Part shown: one piece after another, positions 45,009 to 54,420 of the stretch
Position numbering within the stretch: the stretch's first letter is position 1
How the letters are laid out: every line of letters starts with the position of its first letter
NCBI GenBank assembly: GCA_051653605.1
Contig: JBOFWL010000022.1
Coordinates: 4,670-68,669 of the forward strand
Direction: 5' to 3'
From: JBOFWL01 sp051653605
GTDB taxonomy: Bacteria; Spirochaetota; Brevinematia; Brevinematales; Brevinemataceae
Length of the DNA: 64,000 nt
Made by a program: the position numbers and the translations under genes
Notes under the pieces: model-generated
What the model saw: the letters and a program-made list of their open reading frames with translations, nothing else
Told to the model about the DNA's origin: nothing
Databases searched by the model: none

Positions 45009-46142
45009 CTATAAAGAACCTCTAAAATAGGTTGCATTGAGAGACAGGGAACACTCATCTAGTAGAGAAAAATCGGCTGAAGCCCCTTTACAGAGATGAC
45101 CCACCTGAGATTCTTTATTTAAGGCTTTGGCTGGAGCATAGGTGTAAGATTCAATTGCCTCTTTTAGGGTGAAATCACAATGATTTACAAGATTTTGGAT
45201 ACACTCAATAGGTGTTATCATTGATCCAGCTAGACCACCATAATCGCCAACGCATTGATTTTTCTCGTCAATATGTACCCACTGAAATCCAAGCTTAAAT
45301 TTTTTAAGAGATGTCCCCATTGCAACAATTCCATCGGTAATACTAATTAATTTATCTCCAAGAAGACGATGGGCGAGTTTGACAGACTCAAAATCAGAAT
45401 GGTTTCCGTCTGGAATGATAGAACTGGAAATTTTATCGCTGGTAAGCAATGCTCCTACCACATTAGGCTCTCGAGAAGAGAAGCGACTCATTCCATTATA
45501 AAGATGAGTACCTAATGTTGCTCCATAGCGTTCAGCACTTCGTACATCAGCAAGAGTGCCATTTGTATGGGCTACGGAAACCTTAATCCCATGAGAGGAT
45601 AAACGATAAATATAGTCCATTGGAGCCACTTCTGGAGACAAAGAAACAATAGCCGTTCGAGATTGATGAATAATTTGGTCGATTATTTCTGGCGATAATA
45701 CACGTAAGAGGTCTGGATTGTGGGCCCCTTTGTGCTCAAAAGAGAACATAGGCCCTTCAATATGAAGCCCTAAACAGCCTAGTTTGGGAAAATCATCTGA
45801 AAGAGAAAGAGCAAGTGCTTTTTTGATATCATCGTCGGTACTGGTAATAAGAGTAGGGCAGAAAGAAGTACATCCAAAAGAACGTAGTGTTGTTGCCATT
45901 TGTTTGAGGGTATCAATATGAAGCCCTTCGCCATAGAAGTCGGCACCTCCAGCTCCATTAACTTGAATATCAACAAAACCAGGAATAACTGTTAAATTGG
46001 TTTGTTGTAGTTTAATACTGGGGTATTTTTCAAGTAAAGAAGTATCACCTATATCAAGAACAATCCCATTATCCCAAATAATAACACCATTATTGAGGAT
46101 CTGAGTGCCCGTAAAAATTCTAGGGCTTTGAAGAGCGTTCAT
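45009..46142 (-). CDS. nagA: N-acetylglucosamine/galactosamine-6-phosphate deacetylase
   Basis: The 377-aa amidohydrolase has GFVDIQVNGAGGADF, HIEGPMFS, AHTNGTLADV, THLYNGMS (usual THLFNAM), PDGNHSD and the catalytic aspartate in SITDGI. It removes acetate from N-acetylhexosamine 6-phosphate. With agaS and kbaZ in the same operon, the natural substrate is more likely GalNAc-6-P (AgaA role) than GlcNAc-6-P. Confidence 0.88.
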   Translation of the reverse strand: MNALQSPRIFTGTQILNNGVIIWDNGIVLDIGDTSLLEKYPSIKLQQTNLTVIPGFVDIQVNGAGGADFYGEGLHIDTLKQMATTLRSFGCTSFCPTLITSTDDDIKKALALSLSDDFPKLGCLGLHIEGPMFSFEHKGAHNPDLLRVLSPEIIDQIIHQSRTAIVSLSPEVAPMDYIYRLSSHGIKVSVAHTNGTLADVRSAERYGATLGTHLYNGMSRFSSREPNVVGALLTSDKISSSIIPDGNHSDFESVKLAHRLLGDKLISITDGIVAMGTSLKKFKLGFQWVHIDEKNQCVGDYGGLAGSMITPIECIQNLVNHCDFTLKEAIESYTYAPAKALNKESQVGHLCKGASADFSLLDECSLSLNATYFRGSL

Positions 46143-46151
46143 AATTTCTCC

Positions 46152-47291
46152 TTAAGCAAAGGGGTAGATAGTTACTCCCTGAACAACACGGTTAATCGTT
46201 CCAGAAGAGCTTGGCGCATCAGGACTTAACTCAACAGCAAGACTTTTAAATAATCCCAGTAGTTGGAAGACAGGAATTGCAAGAAAAACATTGAAACAGT
46301 CACATAGTTTTGGCGTTTCAATTGCTAAAAGATTAGGTAGATCAAGTTTAGAAGAACCCTCGCCAACAACAATAAATCCAGAGCCTTGCTTTTTGTTTTT
46401 CATTTCATTAAGGAGATCAATCTCATAAGAACGAATATACTCGTCAGAAGAAAGAATTGCAAACACTAGGGTATTTTTTGTTGTAAATACTTGTGGCCCA
46501 TGACGAACGCCTAAGAAACTATCAATACGAGTAGCTACTTTACCATCAGTCATCTCAATCATTTTAAGGTGTGCTTCGGTAAGAACTCCTTTTGCGTCGT
46601 TTGTACCTAAGAATTGTACACGATCAATTTTTTGATCAACCACCATAGAGGCAATTTTGTCAGGAAATTGGTCTAAAATCTGGGTGATACACTCTGATAT
46701 TACGCGGGTTCTTTCAAGGCCTTTATCTGTTGGAACGCCAATAAGTACAGATGCAAGGACCATTGACGAAAAAGAGCTCGTCATTACTAAAGAAACATCA
46801 TTAGTTTCTTCGGGAAGTAATATAACGTAGGTGTTTTTATCTGCTGATTTAGCTAAATTCCCATCTTTATTACAAGTAATAATAAGATGTTTTGTTGAAG
46901 GACAGATTTTTTTAATGAGATCCACTGATGCAACGGATTCTGGGCTATTACCTGAGCGGGCAAAAGAAATCATTAAGGCAGGGTGATTGGGAATATTAAA
47001 TTTTCCAGGATTAGTAACAATATCTGTTGTGGGCGCATTGATTACACGGCGTGAAGTGTGTTTCGTCAAGGCTTGGATAACGCTTTGTCCAACAAATTCA
47101 GAAGAACCAGCTCCTGAAACGATAATGGGTCGATTAATATCAGCAAGAGCCTCACTAAGAAAAGCTTTTAAAGCTTCATCTTTTAAGACAATTTCTGCCG
47201 TTTTTAACCAACAAGATGGTTGTTGTAAGATTTCTCGGAGAGTGTGTTGGTAACGTTGGTCGTTTGGTTGGGATTTAATTTGATTCCACAT
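46152..47291 (-). CDS. agaS: Galactosamine-6-phosphate deaminase/isomerase-type SIS protein
   Basis: The 379-aa protein has two SIS domains: IIVSGAGSSEFVGQSV, ISFARSGNSPESVASVDL, ITCNKDGNLAKS in the first and LGTNDAKGVLTEAHLKMIEMTDG followed by VRHGPQVF in the second. This is the AgaS family, which converts galactosamine 6-phosphate to tagatose 6-phosphate with loss of ammonia. One base separates it from kbaZ upstream. Confidence 0.88.
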   Translation of the reverse strand: MWNQIKSQPNDQRYQHTLREILQQPSCWLKTAEIVLKDEALKAFLSEALADINRPIIVSGAGSSEFVGQSVIQALTKHTSRRVINAPTTDIVTNPGKFNIPNHPALMISFARSGNSPESVASVDLIKKICPSTKHLIITCNKDGNLAKSADKNTYVILLPEETNDVSLVMTSSFSSMVLASVLIGVPTDKGLERTRVISECITQILDQFPDKIASMVVDQKIDRVQFLGTNDAKGVLTEAHLKMIEMTDGKVATRIDSFLGVRHGPQVFTTKNTLVFAILSSDEYIRSYEIDLLNEMKNKKQGSGFIVVGEGSSKLDLPNLLAIETPKLCDCFNVFLAIPVFQLLGLFKSLAVELSPDAPSSSGTINRVVQGVTIYPFA

Positions 47292-47292
47292 A

Positions 47293-48558
47293 TTAGCCTC
47301 TTGTTGCTTGATAGTATTTGTTTATAATTCGTTCTACAGAAAGGATTAAGATATCTTGAGCAGAGAAATTAGATCGTTGATCGGTAACATCTAATACCCA
47401 AGGAAGATACTGTGAGATCATCGCATAGTTGAGATTTGAATCCCATTGAGATATTGCAGTTGCCACAGCCTCGGTTAAGATAGGGCTTGCCCAGTAGTAA
47501 CGAATACGGTCGCTAAGGCTGAAAATGCGTTTATAGCCTAGTTCTGCTTCGGTATCTTGATAGTAGTCTTTCCAATAATTAGGATGGGTGACCATTTCTT
47601 TTTCAATTAATGCTCGAAGGCTTTTATGATTGGGATTACGTTCTTTATCGATCATATCGAGGGCAAGAAGAGCCTCTCTCCAAGCAAATGTGAGTTCTGG
47701 GCCAACTTTTAAGATCGCAAAGTGGTCGTTAACGAGATCTTTCAGACCTGTTTGGGTTTGATAGTCGGTTGAGTGGGCTTCAAATACCATTTGAGGGTGA
47801 TGTTCCAATGCTTTAAATAGGCCACTTGCCTGATTTTTTGTATAGGGAGCAACAAATTCGTCCCCAAATTCTACTCCAGGTTGAACAACTAAGCCATGAA
47901 CACGTTGCCAAACATGATCAAGCCCTTTATCAACAAGATGTTTATTTATAATGGAGATCGTCGCATCAACTTCGCTTAATGGAGTTACCATTACGTGATC
48001 TTCAAACTCTTGTGCCCCACCTGGTACAGGAACTTCAGTTCCTACAATATAAAAAAGAGAATCAGAATTACCAAATAGCTTAGAGGCGGTCTCCTCGGCT
48101 ACTTTTATCATTTCAGCAGTGCGAAGAGCAATATTTTCAACGGAGAGAGGGGTGGTGTCATCTGCACAAGCCATACTAGGGTCTATATGTAATTTGGTAT
48201 ACCCTGCTTTAACATACTCTTGAATAAGGATTAAGCTTTTTTCCATTGCTTGAGCAGAGGGGAGTTTTTTCCAAACATTAGGCCCTAAATGGTCGCCAGC
48301 TAGAACATAGGAGTCTTCTGAAATACCATATTCGCCTGCAATATCACGAACCATTTTGGCAAAATCTGCGGGTTTCATACCCGTGTATCCCCCATCTTGG
48401 TTGACTTGTTGCACCGTGCTCTCTATAGAAAAACGGGCTGTAGGATTTTTTTTGAGATAGGAAAAAGCCGCCTTGATAACGTCTTTGTGGGCAGAACAAA
48501 TACAGATTAAAGCTTCGTGTCCTTGTTTTCGGTTAGTTGAAATAATTTCTTTTATCAC
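47293..48558 (-). CDS. kbaZ: Tagatose-bisphosphate aldolase accessory subunit (KbaZ/GatZ)
   Basis: The 421-aa TIM-barrel protein matches KbaZ/GatZ: ICSAHKDVIKAAF, IESTVQQVNQDGGYTGM, LAGDHLGPNVWKKLPS, GYTKLHIDPSMACADD, GTEVPVPGG and AHSTDYQT. It stabilises the catalytic aldolase subunit KbaY, which is not in the window. First gene of the minus operon, with a promoter at 48588-48616. Confidence 0.88.
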   Translation of the reverse strand: MIKEIISTNRKQGHEALICICSAHKDVIKAAFSYLKKNPTARFSIESTVQQVNQDGGYTGMKPADFAKMVRDIAGEYGISEDSYVLAGDHLGPNVWKKLPSAQAMEKSLILIQEYVKAGYTKLHIDPSMACADDTTPLSVENIALRTAEMIKVAEETASKLFGNSDSLFYIVGTEVPVPGGAQEFEDHVMVTPLSEVDATISIINKHLVDKGLDHVWQRVHGLVVQPGVEFGDEFVAPYTKNQASGLFKALEHHPQMVFEAHSTDYQTQTGLKDLVNDHFAILKVGPELTFAWREALLALDMIDKERNPNHKSLRALIEKEMVTHPNYWKDYYQDTEAELGYKRIFSLSDRIRYYWASPILTEAVATAISQWDSNLNYAMISQYLPWVLDVTDQRSNFSAQDILILSVERIINKYYQATRG

Positions 48559-48587
48559 GATTTTCTCCTAGGGTATACTATTCGCTA

Positions 48588-48616
48588 ATTATAGAGTATT
48601 TTTTATTATCATTCAA
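48588..48616 (-). promoter_or_regulatory. Promoter of the kbaZ-agaS-nagA operon
   Basis: Minus-strand TTGAAT (48611-48616) and TATAAT (48588-48593) are 17 bases apart, about 30 bases before the kbaZ start. Confidence 0.7.
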
Positions 48617-48695
48617 TCTTATTTAGAGAGTTTTTTAAAAATTAACAAATCACTATACTAAAAAGTTGTAAATATAAAAGATTTTTATACTATGA

Positions 48696-48723
48696 TTGAC
48701 TTATTGTTATCTTCGACTATAAT
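48696..48723 (+). promoter_or_regulatory. Promoter of the amino-sugar PTS operon
   Basis: TTGACT (48696-48701) and TATAAT (48718-48723) are 16 bases apart, 32 bases before the EIIB start. About 100 bases separate the two divergent promoters; I saw no clear operator palindrome between them. Confidence 0.7.
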
Positions 48724-48755
48724 GAATGAAAATACACTATCAGGGGGAGTTATAC

Positions 48756-49238
48756 ATGCCTAACATTAAATGGATTCGTATTGATAATCGTTTAGTTCAT
48801 GGTCAAGTTGCAACATCGTGGATTCAGCACACGCAGGCAAATCTTGTTTTGGTTGCTAACGATAACGTTGCTGGAAGTGAAATGAGACAGGGACTAATGG
48901 AATCCATTATTCCAGCACATGTCCAATCTCGCTTTTTTACTCTTCAAAAAACAGCTGAAGTTATTCATAAGGCTAGTGACTCTCAACATATTCTTCTTGT
49001 GATAGAAAATCCTATTGATGCGTTATGGCTTGTTAAAAATGGGGTGCCAATTCCGCATATTAATATCGGAAATATGCATGGGGGAGAAGGTAAGGTAATG
49101 CTTGCAAAGGCAGCTTATGCTTCTTCAGAGGAATTGACTGCATTAAAAGAATTAGTAAGCCTTGGCGTTACTATTGAGTTCCAACAGCTTCCCACGGATT
49201 CTGTTATCAAATTAAACGAAGTAATTCAAAAACATTAG
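48756..49238 (+). CDS. PTS mannose/sorbose-family EIIB component
   Basis: The 160-aa protein starts at the ATG at 48756, with a CAGGGGGAG site; the longer frame adds ten residues that cover the ribosome site. RIDNRLVHGQVATSW near the N-terminus carries the phosphorylated histidine (H of VHGQV). It passes phosphate from EIIA to the incoming amino sugar. Probably the GalNAc/galactosamine type (AgaB/AgaV), judged by context. Confidence 0.9.
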   Translation: MPNIKWIRIDNRLVHGQVATSWIQHTQANLVLVANDNVAGSEMRQGLMESIIPAHVQSRFFTLQKTAEVIHKASDSQHILLVIENPIDALWLVKNGVPIPHINIGNMHGGEGKVMLAKAAYASSEELTALKELVSLGVTIEFQQLPTDSVIKLNEVIQKH

Positions 49239-49248
49239 TAGAGTACTT

Positions 49249-49677
49249 ATGAAAACAATTATAGTTACAGGTCATGGAAATTTTGCAACAGGTATTAAAA
49301 GTATGTTAAACCTTGTTCTTGGAGAAGTCCCTAATGTAGAATTTATTGACTTCAAAGATGGCATGGGTTCAGACGATCTCAGAAAAACATTTGAAGCTTG
49401 CTATGAAAAGCATAAGGCTTCAGGCGTGATATTCTGCGCTGATATTGCAGGAGGAACTCCTTTTAATCAAGCAGCAATGATGCTTCATGATAAGGGAGAA
49501 TTAGGGGTTATTGGCGGAGTGAATATTCCTGTTATTTTAGCAGCGATAGAGCTTCGTGAGGAAATAGAAGATTCTTTAGAACTCTGTATCCAAGCAAAGG
49601 ACATGGGCTTAGCAAATGTATCAATCTTTGGAAAGACAGAAAAAAAGAAAGAAATTCTTTCAGATGATGGTATTTAA
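49249..49677 (+). CDS. PTS mannose-family EIIA component
   Basis: The 142-aa protein has IVTGHGNFATGIKSML with the phosphorylated His9, then VIFCADIAGGTPFNQAAM and GGVNIPVILAA. It accepts phosphate from HPr. Ten bases after EIIB. Confidence 0.92.
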   Translation: MKTIIVTGHGNFATGIKSMLNLVLGEVPNVEFIDFKDGMGSDDLRKTFEACYEKHKASGVIFCADIAGGTPFNQAAMMLHDKGELGVIGGVNIPVILAAIELREEIEDSLELCIQAKDMGLANVSIFGKTEKKKEILSDDGI

Positions 49678-49709
49678 TAGAGTTTTTGATTATTTCTTAG
49701 GAGGGAAAC

Positions 49710-50495
49710 ATGGAGTTTAGTGTTATCCAAGTTGTATTGGTTATGATTTGGACAGGGCTATGTGGGATCGACCTTTTTGATGGTTTGTTTCACTTTCACC
49801 GTCCATTAGTTAGTGGGCTTGTTTTAGGATGGATTCTTGGAGATATGAGAACCGGTCTTATTACAGGGGCAACTCTTGAACTGATTTTATTAGGAGCTGT
49901 TCCAGTTGGCGGAGCTCAACCTCCAAACGTAGTTATCGGAGGGGTTGCTGGTATTGTTCTTGCTATCTCATCTCGTCTTGAACCTGCAGCTGCAATTGGG
50001 GTTGCTATTCCTTTCGCCGTATTTATGCAAGCTTTAATTACTCTTTACTTTACAGCTTTTGTTCCTGTTATGCACTCTGTTGACTCTGCTATTGAAAAAG
50101 GCAAGGGTGAATCAGCTGTTGTAAACGCTAACTTATTTGGGATGTTTACTCTGTTTGTGCTGTATGCGTTTGTTGCAGGTATTATTACCATTGGGGGAAC
50201 CGCTGCAGGAAATGCCTTACAACAATTGCCACCTTTCATTTCTAATGGCTTAGGTGTTGCAGGAGGGATGCTCACTGCGGTGGGGTTGGCAATTCTATTG
50301 AAAATCATGTTTGCTCCTAGATATGCTGTTTACTTAGCTCTTGGATTTATATTGGTCACTTTCTTTCAAGCTCCAATCTTAGCTATTGCAGGGATCGCTG
50401 TTATCATAGCGATGATTGAATTCTACTTAACAAACGAAATTTCTAATCTTGCTGGGAAAAATAGCAAAAAAGGGGAGGCATCCGATGGCATCTAA
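49710..50495 (+). CDS. PTS mannose-family EIIC membrane component
   Basis: The 261-aa membrane protein has GLFHFHRPLVSGLVLGWILGDMRTGLITGATLELILLGAVPVGGAQPPNVVIGG-type N-terminal segments (the last part is diagnostic for EIIC-Man) and about seven helices. Its 3' end overlaps EIID by 11 bases. Confidence 0.93.
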   Translation: MEFSVIQVVLVMIWTGLCGIDLFDGLFHFHRPLVSGLVLGWILGDMRTGLITGATLELILLGAVPVGGAQPPNVVIGGVAGIVLAISSRLEPAAAIGVAIPFAVFMQALITLYFTAFVPVMHSVDSAIEKGKGESAVVNANLFGMFTLFVLYAFVAGIITIGGTAAGNALQQLPPFISNGLGVAGGMLTAVGLAILLKIMFAPRYAVYLALGFILVTFFQAPILAIAGIAVIIAMIEFYLTNEISNLAGKNSKKGEASDGI

Positions 50496-51294
50496 TAGAC
50501 TTCTAACATCTTCAGACTTGAATAAAATGGCATTCAACTCTTTATTTTTACAAGCTTCTTTCAACTATGAACGGATGCAAGCTTGTGGCTGGGCATGGAG
50601 TATTCTTCCTGGTCTTCAAAAGGTTTACAAGGGCAATCCTGAAAAAATGAAAGATGCTCTACGACGCCATATGGAATTCTTTAACGTGCATCCATTCTTG
50701 GTGACTCCTATTATGGGAATTGTTATTGCTATGGAAGAAAAAAACGAGGATCCAGAATTAATTCGTGCAGTTAAGGTTGCTACAATGGGGCCGCTTGGTG
50801 GTATTGGGGATGCTATTTTCTGGTTTACCCTTCTTCCTATTGCAGCATCATTAGGAGCAGGCTTTGGTCTTGATGGAAATCCCTTAGGGCCAATAATCTT
50901 TTTAGTTTTATTCAATGTTGTTCACTTGTGGATTCGTTTTGGGTTTATGCATTACTTCTACAATTTTGGCTTAGAAGCTTTTGAATCTTTAAAAAGTATT
51001 ACTGCTCACTTCCAAAAAGCAGCCTCTATCATTGGGGTAACTGTAGTGGGAGCTCTTATTGCTTCTTTTGTAAGATTATCTGTTGCATTGAAGTTTAATG
51101 TTGGTTCTGGAGAAAACTTAAAAGAAGTAAATGTTCAAACTGATATTATCGATGCTGTTATGCCGAATCTTCTTCCTCTCTGTTTCACATTGGGGATCTA
51201 CTATCTTATTGCCAAGAAAAACTGGACACCAACTCGAGTAATTTTTGGAATTATTCTCTTTGGTGTTGCTATGTCTTTCTTAGGAATTTTATAA
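50485..51294 (+). CDS. PTS mannose-family EIID membrane component
   Basis: The 269-aa protein starts at the ATG at 50485 with a GGGGAGG site inside the EIIC gene. LQASFNYERMQACGWAWSILPGLQK, HMEFFNVHPFLVTPIMGI and GPLGGIGDAIFWFTLLPI are EIID landmarks. With EIIC it forms the channel for the sugar. Confidence 0.93.
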   Translation: MASNRLLTSSDLNKMAFNSLFLQASFNYERMQACGWAWSILPGLQKVYKGNPEKMKDALRRHMEFFNVHPFLVTPIMGIVIAMEEKNEDPELIRAVKVATMGPLGGIGDAIFWFTLLPIAASLGAGFGLDGNPLGPIIFLVLFNVVHLWIRFGFMHYFYNFGLEAFESLKSITAHFQKAASIIGVTVVGALIASFVRLSVALKFNVGSGENLKEVNVQTDIIDAVMPNLLPLCFTLGIYYLIAKKNWTPTRVIFGIILFGVAMSFLGIL

Positions 51295-51313
51295 ACCATA
51301 TCGAATAGAAAAC

Positions 51314-51342
51314 AAGGGGCTGATCACCAGATCAGTCCCTTT
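51314..51342 (+). terminator. Rho-independent terminator of the PTS operon
   Basis: AAGGGGCTGATC and GATCAGTCCCTT pair with one G-T, with a T-rich tail, 20 bases after the EIID stop. Confidence 0.85.
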
Positions 51343-51388
51343 CTTTGATTTATATAGATTTTTTAATCATAAGAATTATCTATAAATG

Positions 51389-51420
51389 AAAAAAATCCCT
51401 CTTTTAGGAGGGATTTTTTT
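51389..51420 (-). terminator. Rho-independent terminator of the second TRAP operon
   Basis: AAAAAAATCCCTC and GAGGGATTTTTTT form a 13-bp stem with a short loop, 20 bases beyond the dctM stop; symmetric. Confidence 0.88.
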
Positions 51421-51439
51421 ATAATGAGGTGTGAAAAAT

Positions 51440-52747
51440 TTATTTGATAAGATTAAACATCTTTGGTAAAAATAAAGATATTTCAGGAATATAAGTAACC
51501 ATAAGTAATGCACCAATTATAGCAATAAAGAATGGCCATAGAAATGGAACCATTTCTTGCATTTTAACTTTACCCACAGAACATGCAACAAATAATACAC
51601 TACCTACAGGAGGCGTCATGTTTCCTATACCAAGATTGAAAATTAACATAATTCCAAAATGGATAGGATGCATACCTAAACTTGTTGCGATGGGAAGAAA
51701 AATAGGTGTAAAAATAAGCACGGCAGGGGTGAGATCCATAAATGTTCCAATAATTAGAAGACAGAAATTCATAATAAGAAGAATAATATATTTGTTAGAA
51801 GAAACTGCCAAAAGCGAGTTAGCAACAAATTGTGGAATTCCAGCATAAGCCATTACCCAAGCCATCATTCCTGATGTAGCAATGAGAAATAAAACCATAG
51901 CGGAGCCTTGTAAAGATTTACCAAAAACCTCTACCAACATGCTCCAATTTAATTCTCTATAGAATAAAGAAAGTAGTAAGGAATACGCAACAGCTATGGC
52001 GGCACCCTCTGTAGCTGTAAAAACTCCAAGAATAATTCCACCAATAACAACAACAATGAGAGATAGGCTAGGGATTGCGTTCAGAATGATTTTAACCGCT
52101 TCGGTAAAGCTTGTTCCTGCATATACTGCATATTTCAATTTATAAGCATAAACAGATGCAACAATCATAATAGAGAGCCCCATAAGCATACCTGGAATAT
52201 ACCCAGCAACAAAAAGAGCTGCAATTGAAGTTCCTCCACTTACCAAAGAATATAAGATAAGGGGGCCACTGGGAGGTATTAAAATACCTGTAGGGGCAGA
52301 ACACGTATTAACAGCTGCAGAAAATGCTCGATTATAACCTTCTTTTTCTTGAAGAGGACCCATGATTCCGCCTATAGCGGCTGCTGCTGCAATTGAAGAT
52401 CCTGAAATAGCTCCAAAAAGCATATTCCCAATAATATTTGTTTGAGCAAGAGACCCAGGAAGGCGTCCACCCAATAATTTTGCAAAATTAACTAGGCGAA
52501 TGGCTATCCCTCCTTTATTCATGATATTTCCAGACAGAATAAAGAAAGGTATTGCTAAAAATGTGAAGGAATCTAGTCCTCCAAATAGCTTCTGAGTAAG
52601 TGGGAAGAGTACAATATCTAAAGGGCCTAGGCATAGCGCCGTTATTATAGAACATAACCCTATACCAACAGAGATTGGAACACCTAGCGCAAGAAAAATA
52701 AAGAAAGATCCAAATAAAACTAATGTAGCTAATGCTGTGGTATCCAT
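51440..52747 (-). CDS. dctM: TRAP transporter large permease, DctM (second system)
   Basis: The 435-aa membrane protein has FLAIPFFILSGNIMNKGG, GNMLFGAISGSSIAAAAAIGG, TGILIPPSGPLILY and GNMTPPVGSVLFVA. It is the transport channel of the second TRAP system, and the gene lies directly after dctQ. Confidence 0.95.
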   Translation of the reverse strand: MDTTALATLVLFGSFFIFLALGVPISVGIGLCSIITALCLGPLDIVLFPLTQKLFGGLDSFTFLAIPFFILSGNIMNKGGIAIRLVNFAKLLGGRLPGSLAQTNIIGNMLFGAISGSSIAAAAAIGGIMGPLQEKEGYNRAFSAAVNTCSAPTGILIPPSGPLILYSLVSGGTSIAALFVAGYIPGMLMGLSIMIVASVYAYKLKYAVYAGTSFTEAVKIILNAIPSLSLIVVVIGGIILGVFTATEGAAIAVAYSLLLSLFYRELNWSMLVEVFGKSLQGSAMVLFLIATSGMMAWVMAYAGIPQFVANSLLAVSSNKYIILLIMNFCLLIIGTFMDLTPAVLIFTPIFLPIATSLGMHPIHFGIMLIFNLGIGNMTPPVGSVLFVACSVGKVKMQEMVPFLWPFFIAIIGALLMVTYIPEISLFLPKMFNLIK

Positions 52748-52748
52748 A

Positions 52749-53249
52749 TTAAACCTCTTGATCTATTGTTGAAGTAGGAGTGAATAATTGAATAATTTGA
52801 AGCACTTTAACAAACAGAATCATCACTCCTGATATAGGGATAATGGTGTAAACAGTCCCCATCGGAATTTGAAGAAGAGGAGTGAGTTGCTTCATAGTCC
52901 CCAAAGACATTTTAATTCCCCCATAAATCATTACTAAGCCAACAAAAGAAATGACTAGTAGATCAATAATCAATTGTACCCAGATACGATTTTTTTCTTT
53001 AATACTATCTAGTAATAATGTTAAGGCTATATGTTCGTTTGTGACAAAACATGCAACAGACCCTAACATTACAGCCCATATAAGAGAGAATCGTAAAATT
53101 TCTTCTACTAGCTGATTTGGCTTGCTGAGAACATAACGGCTAAAAACTTGCCCAACAACCATAATAACCATGACAGCCATAATGATTTGTAATATTAAAA
53201 AGATAGTAGATGTTATGTTTTTTTGAATTTGAGCAATAAAGGCATTCAT
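52749..53249 (-). CDS. dctQ: TRAP transporter small permease, DctQ (second system)
   Basis: The 166-aa protein has four helices and the pattern GQVFSRYVLSKPNQLVEEILRFSLIWAVMLG, then NEHIALTLL. It partners the DctM encoded one base downstream. Confidence 0.92.
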   Translation of the reverse strand: MNAFIAQIQKNITSTIFLILQIIMAVMVIMVVGQVFSRYVLSKPNQLVEEILRFSLIWAVMLGSVACFVTNEHIALTLLLDSIKEKNRIWVQLIIDLLVISFVGLVMIYGGIKMSLGTMKQLTPLLQIPMGTVYTIIPISGVMILFVKVLQIIQLFTPTSTIDQEV

Positions 53250-53311
53250 TGGGTTATATATCTCCTAAAACAAAATCTGACAGGGCAAAATGCCCTGTAT
53301 AAAGTGATACT

Positions 53312-54295
53312 CTATCTAAGAGATAAAATTTCTTTTAAGATAGGGGCAATAACAGGATCTTGTTCAGCTTCTGTATACATGGGCTTTACGAGAGCTTCAA
53401 ATTCATTTTTGTCAACTTCATTAATTTTAACGCCCATTTCTTTTTGAGCAGTTTCTAATGATTGAGCAATTGCTTCAGCCCAAAGTTGATTATGATATTC
53501 AGTAGCTACAACTAAACTATCCTTAATTATTTTTTGATATTCAGGAGAAAGGGACAACCATGTTTTATGACTCATAACGACAAAATCCGTTAAGTGAACG
53601 TGAGCATCTAGAGAATAAAACTTAGCAACCTCACCATGCTTATCAAGAGTAAGGGCTTGAGCATTATTTTCTGCTCCATCGATTACCCCTTGTTGAAGAG
53701 CTGTATAAATTTCTCCATAAGGAATAGGTGTTGGAACACCACCAAGAAGCTCTACCATTCGGATGGAAGATTTACTATTGATAACACGAATTTTTTTACC
53801 TTTGAGATCTGCAGGTTTTGTGATAGGGCCTGATTTCATATAGAAAGATCGTTCACCAGCATCTTGATAAGTAAGAGCAATCATCCCACTATTAGTAAGG
53901 TTATTGTAAACAGTTTCGGTAACAGGAGCTGACATTGTTTCGTAAAAATGTTTGGATGTCTTAAAGAGGTAAGGGAGGAGATATACACCAAATTCTTTAT
54001 TAAAATTCTCAAGAGTGTTAGCACTAGTACGGGTAAAATCAATTGTACCTGCTTGAACTTGCTCTACAACAGATCGCTCATCTCCTAAAATACCATTAGG
54101 GAAAAATTCTATGGTGAGGTTTCCATCAGTTTGTTCTTTAACAAGTTCTCCAAATTTTAATAGAGCAACGTGGGAAGGATTTTCTTCTGTATGATTGTGG
54201 GCAAAGCGGAGTTTACGCACTTGAGAATTTGAACCACCACAGGCAGAAAATGCAAGGGATGTAAAGACTAATGCTGCAAATAATTTTTTGGTCAT
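53312..54295 (-). CDS. dctP: TRAP transporter solute-binding lipoprotein, DctP (second system)
   Basis: The 327-aa protein has a lipobox AFSAC, FAHNHTEENPSHVALLKFGE, the ligand-arginine region LKGKKIRVINSKSSIRMVELLGG and PIPYGEIYTALQQGVIDGAENN. An AGGAGG site precedes the ATG. It has the standard DctP-DctQ-DctM gene order, unlike the first system. The ligand is probably an acidic molecule; the adjacent GH31 suggests a glycoside or the acidic product of one. Confidence 0.93.
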   Translation of the reverse strand: MTKKLFAALVFTSLAFSACGGSNSQVRKLRFAHNHTEENPSHVALLKFGELVKEQTDGNLTIEFFPNGILGDERSVVEQVQAGTIDFTRTSANTLENFNKEFGVYLLPYLFKTSKHFYETMSAPVTETVYNNLTNSGMIALTYQDAGERSFYMKSGPITKPADLKGKKIRVINSKSSIRMVELLGGVPTPIPYGEIYTALQQGVIDGAENNAQALTLDKHGEVAKFYSLDAHVHLTDFVVMSHKTWLSLSPEYQKIIKDSLVVATEYHNQLWAEAIAQSLETAQKEMGVKINEVDKNEFEALVKPMYTEAEQDPVIAPILKEILSLR

Positions 54296-54420
54296 AATAT
54301 GACCTCCTAGTCATAAATTTTTATCGATATTTTATTGATATTAAGAAATTATGATTTCTAATCTATTACTAAATAGTAGCAAGATGGAAGAAATATATTT
54401 AAGAATATGTTTCTAGTTTT

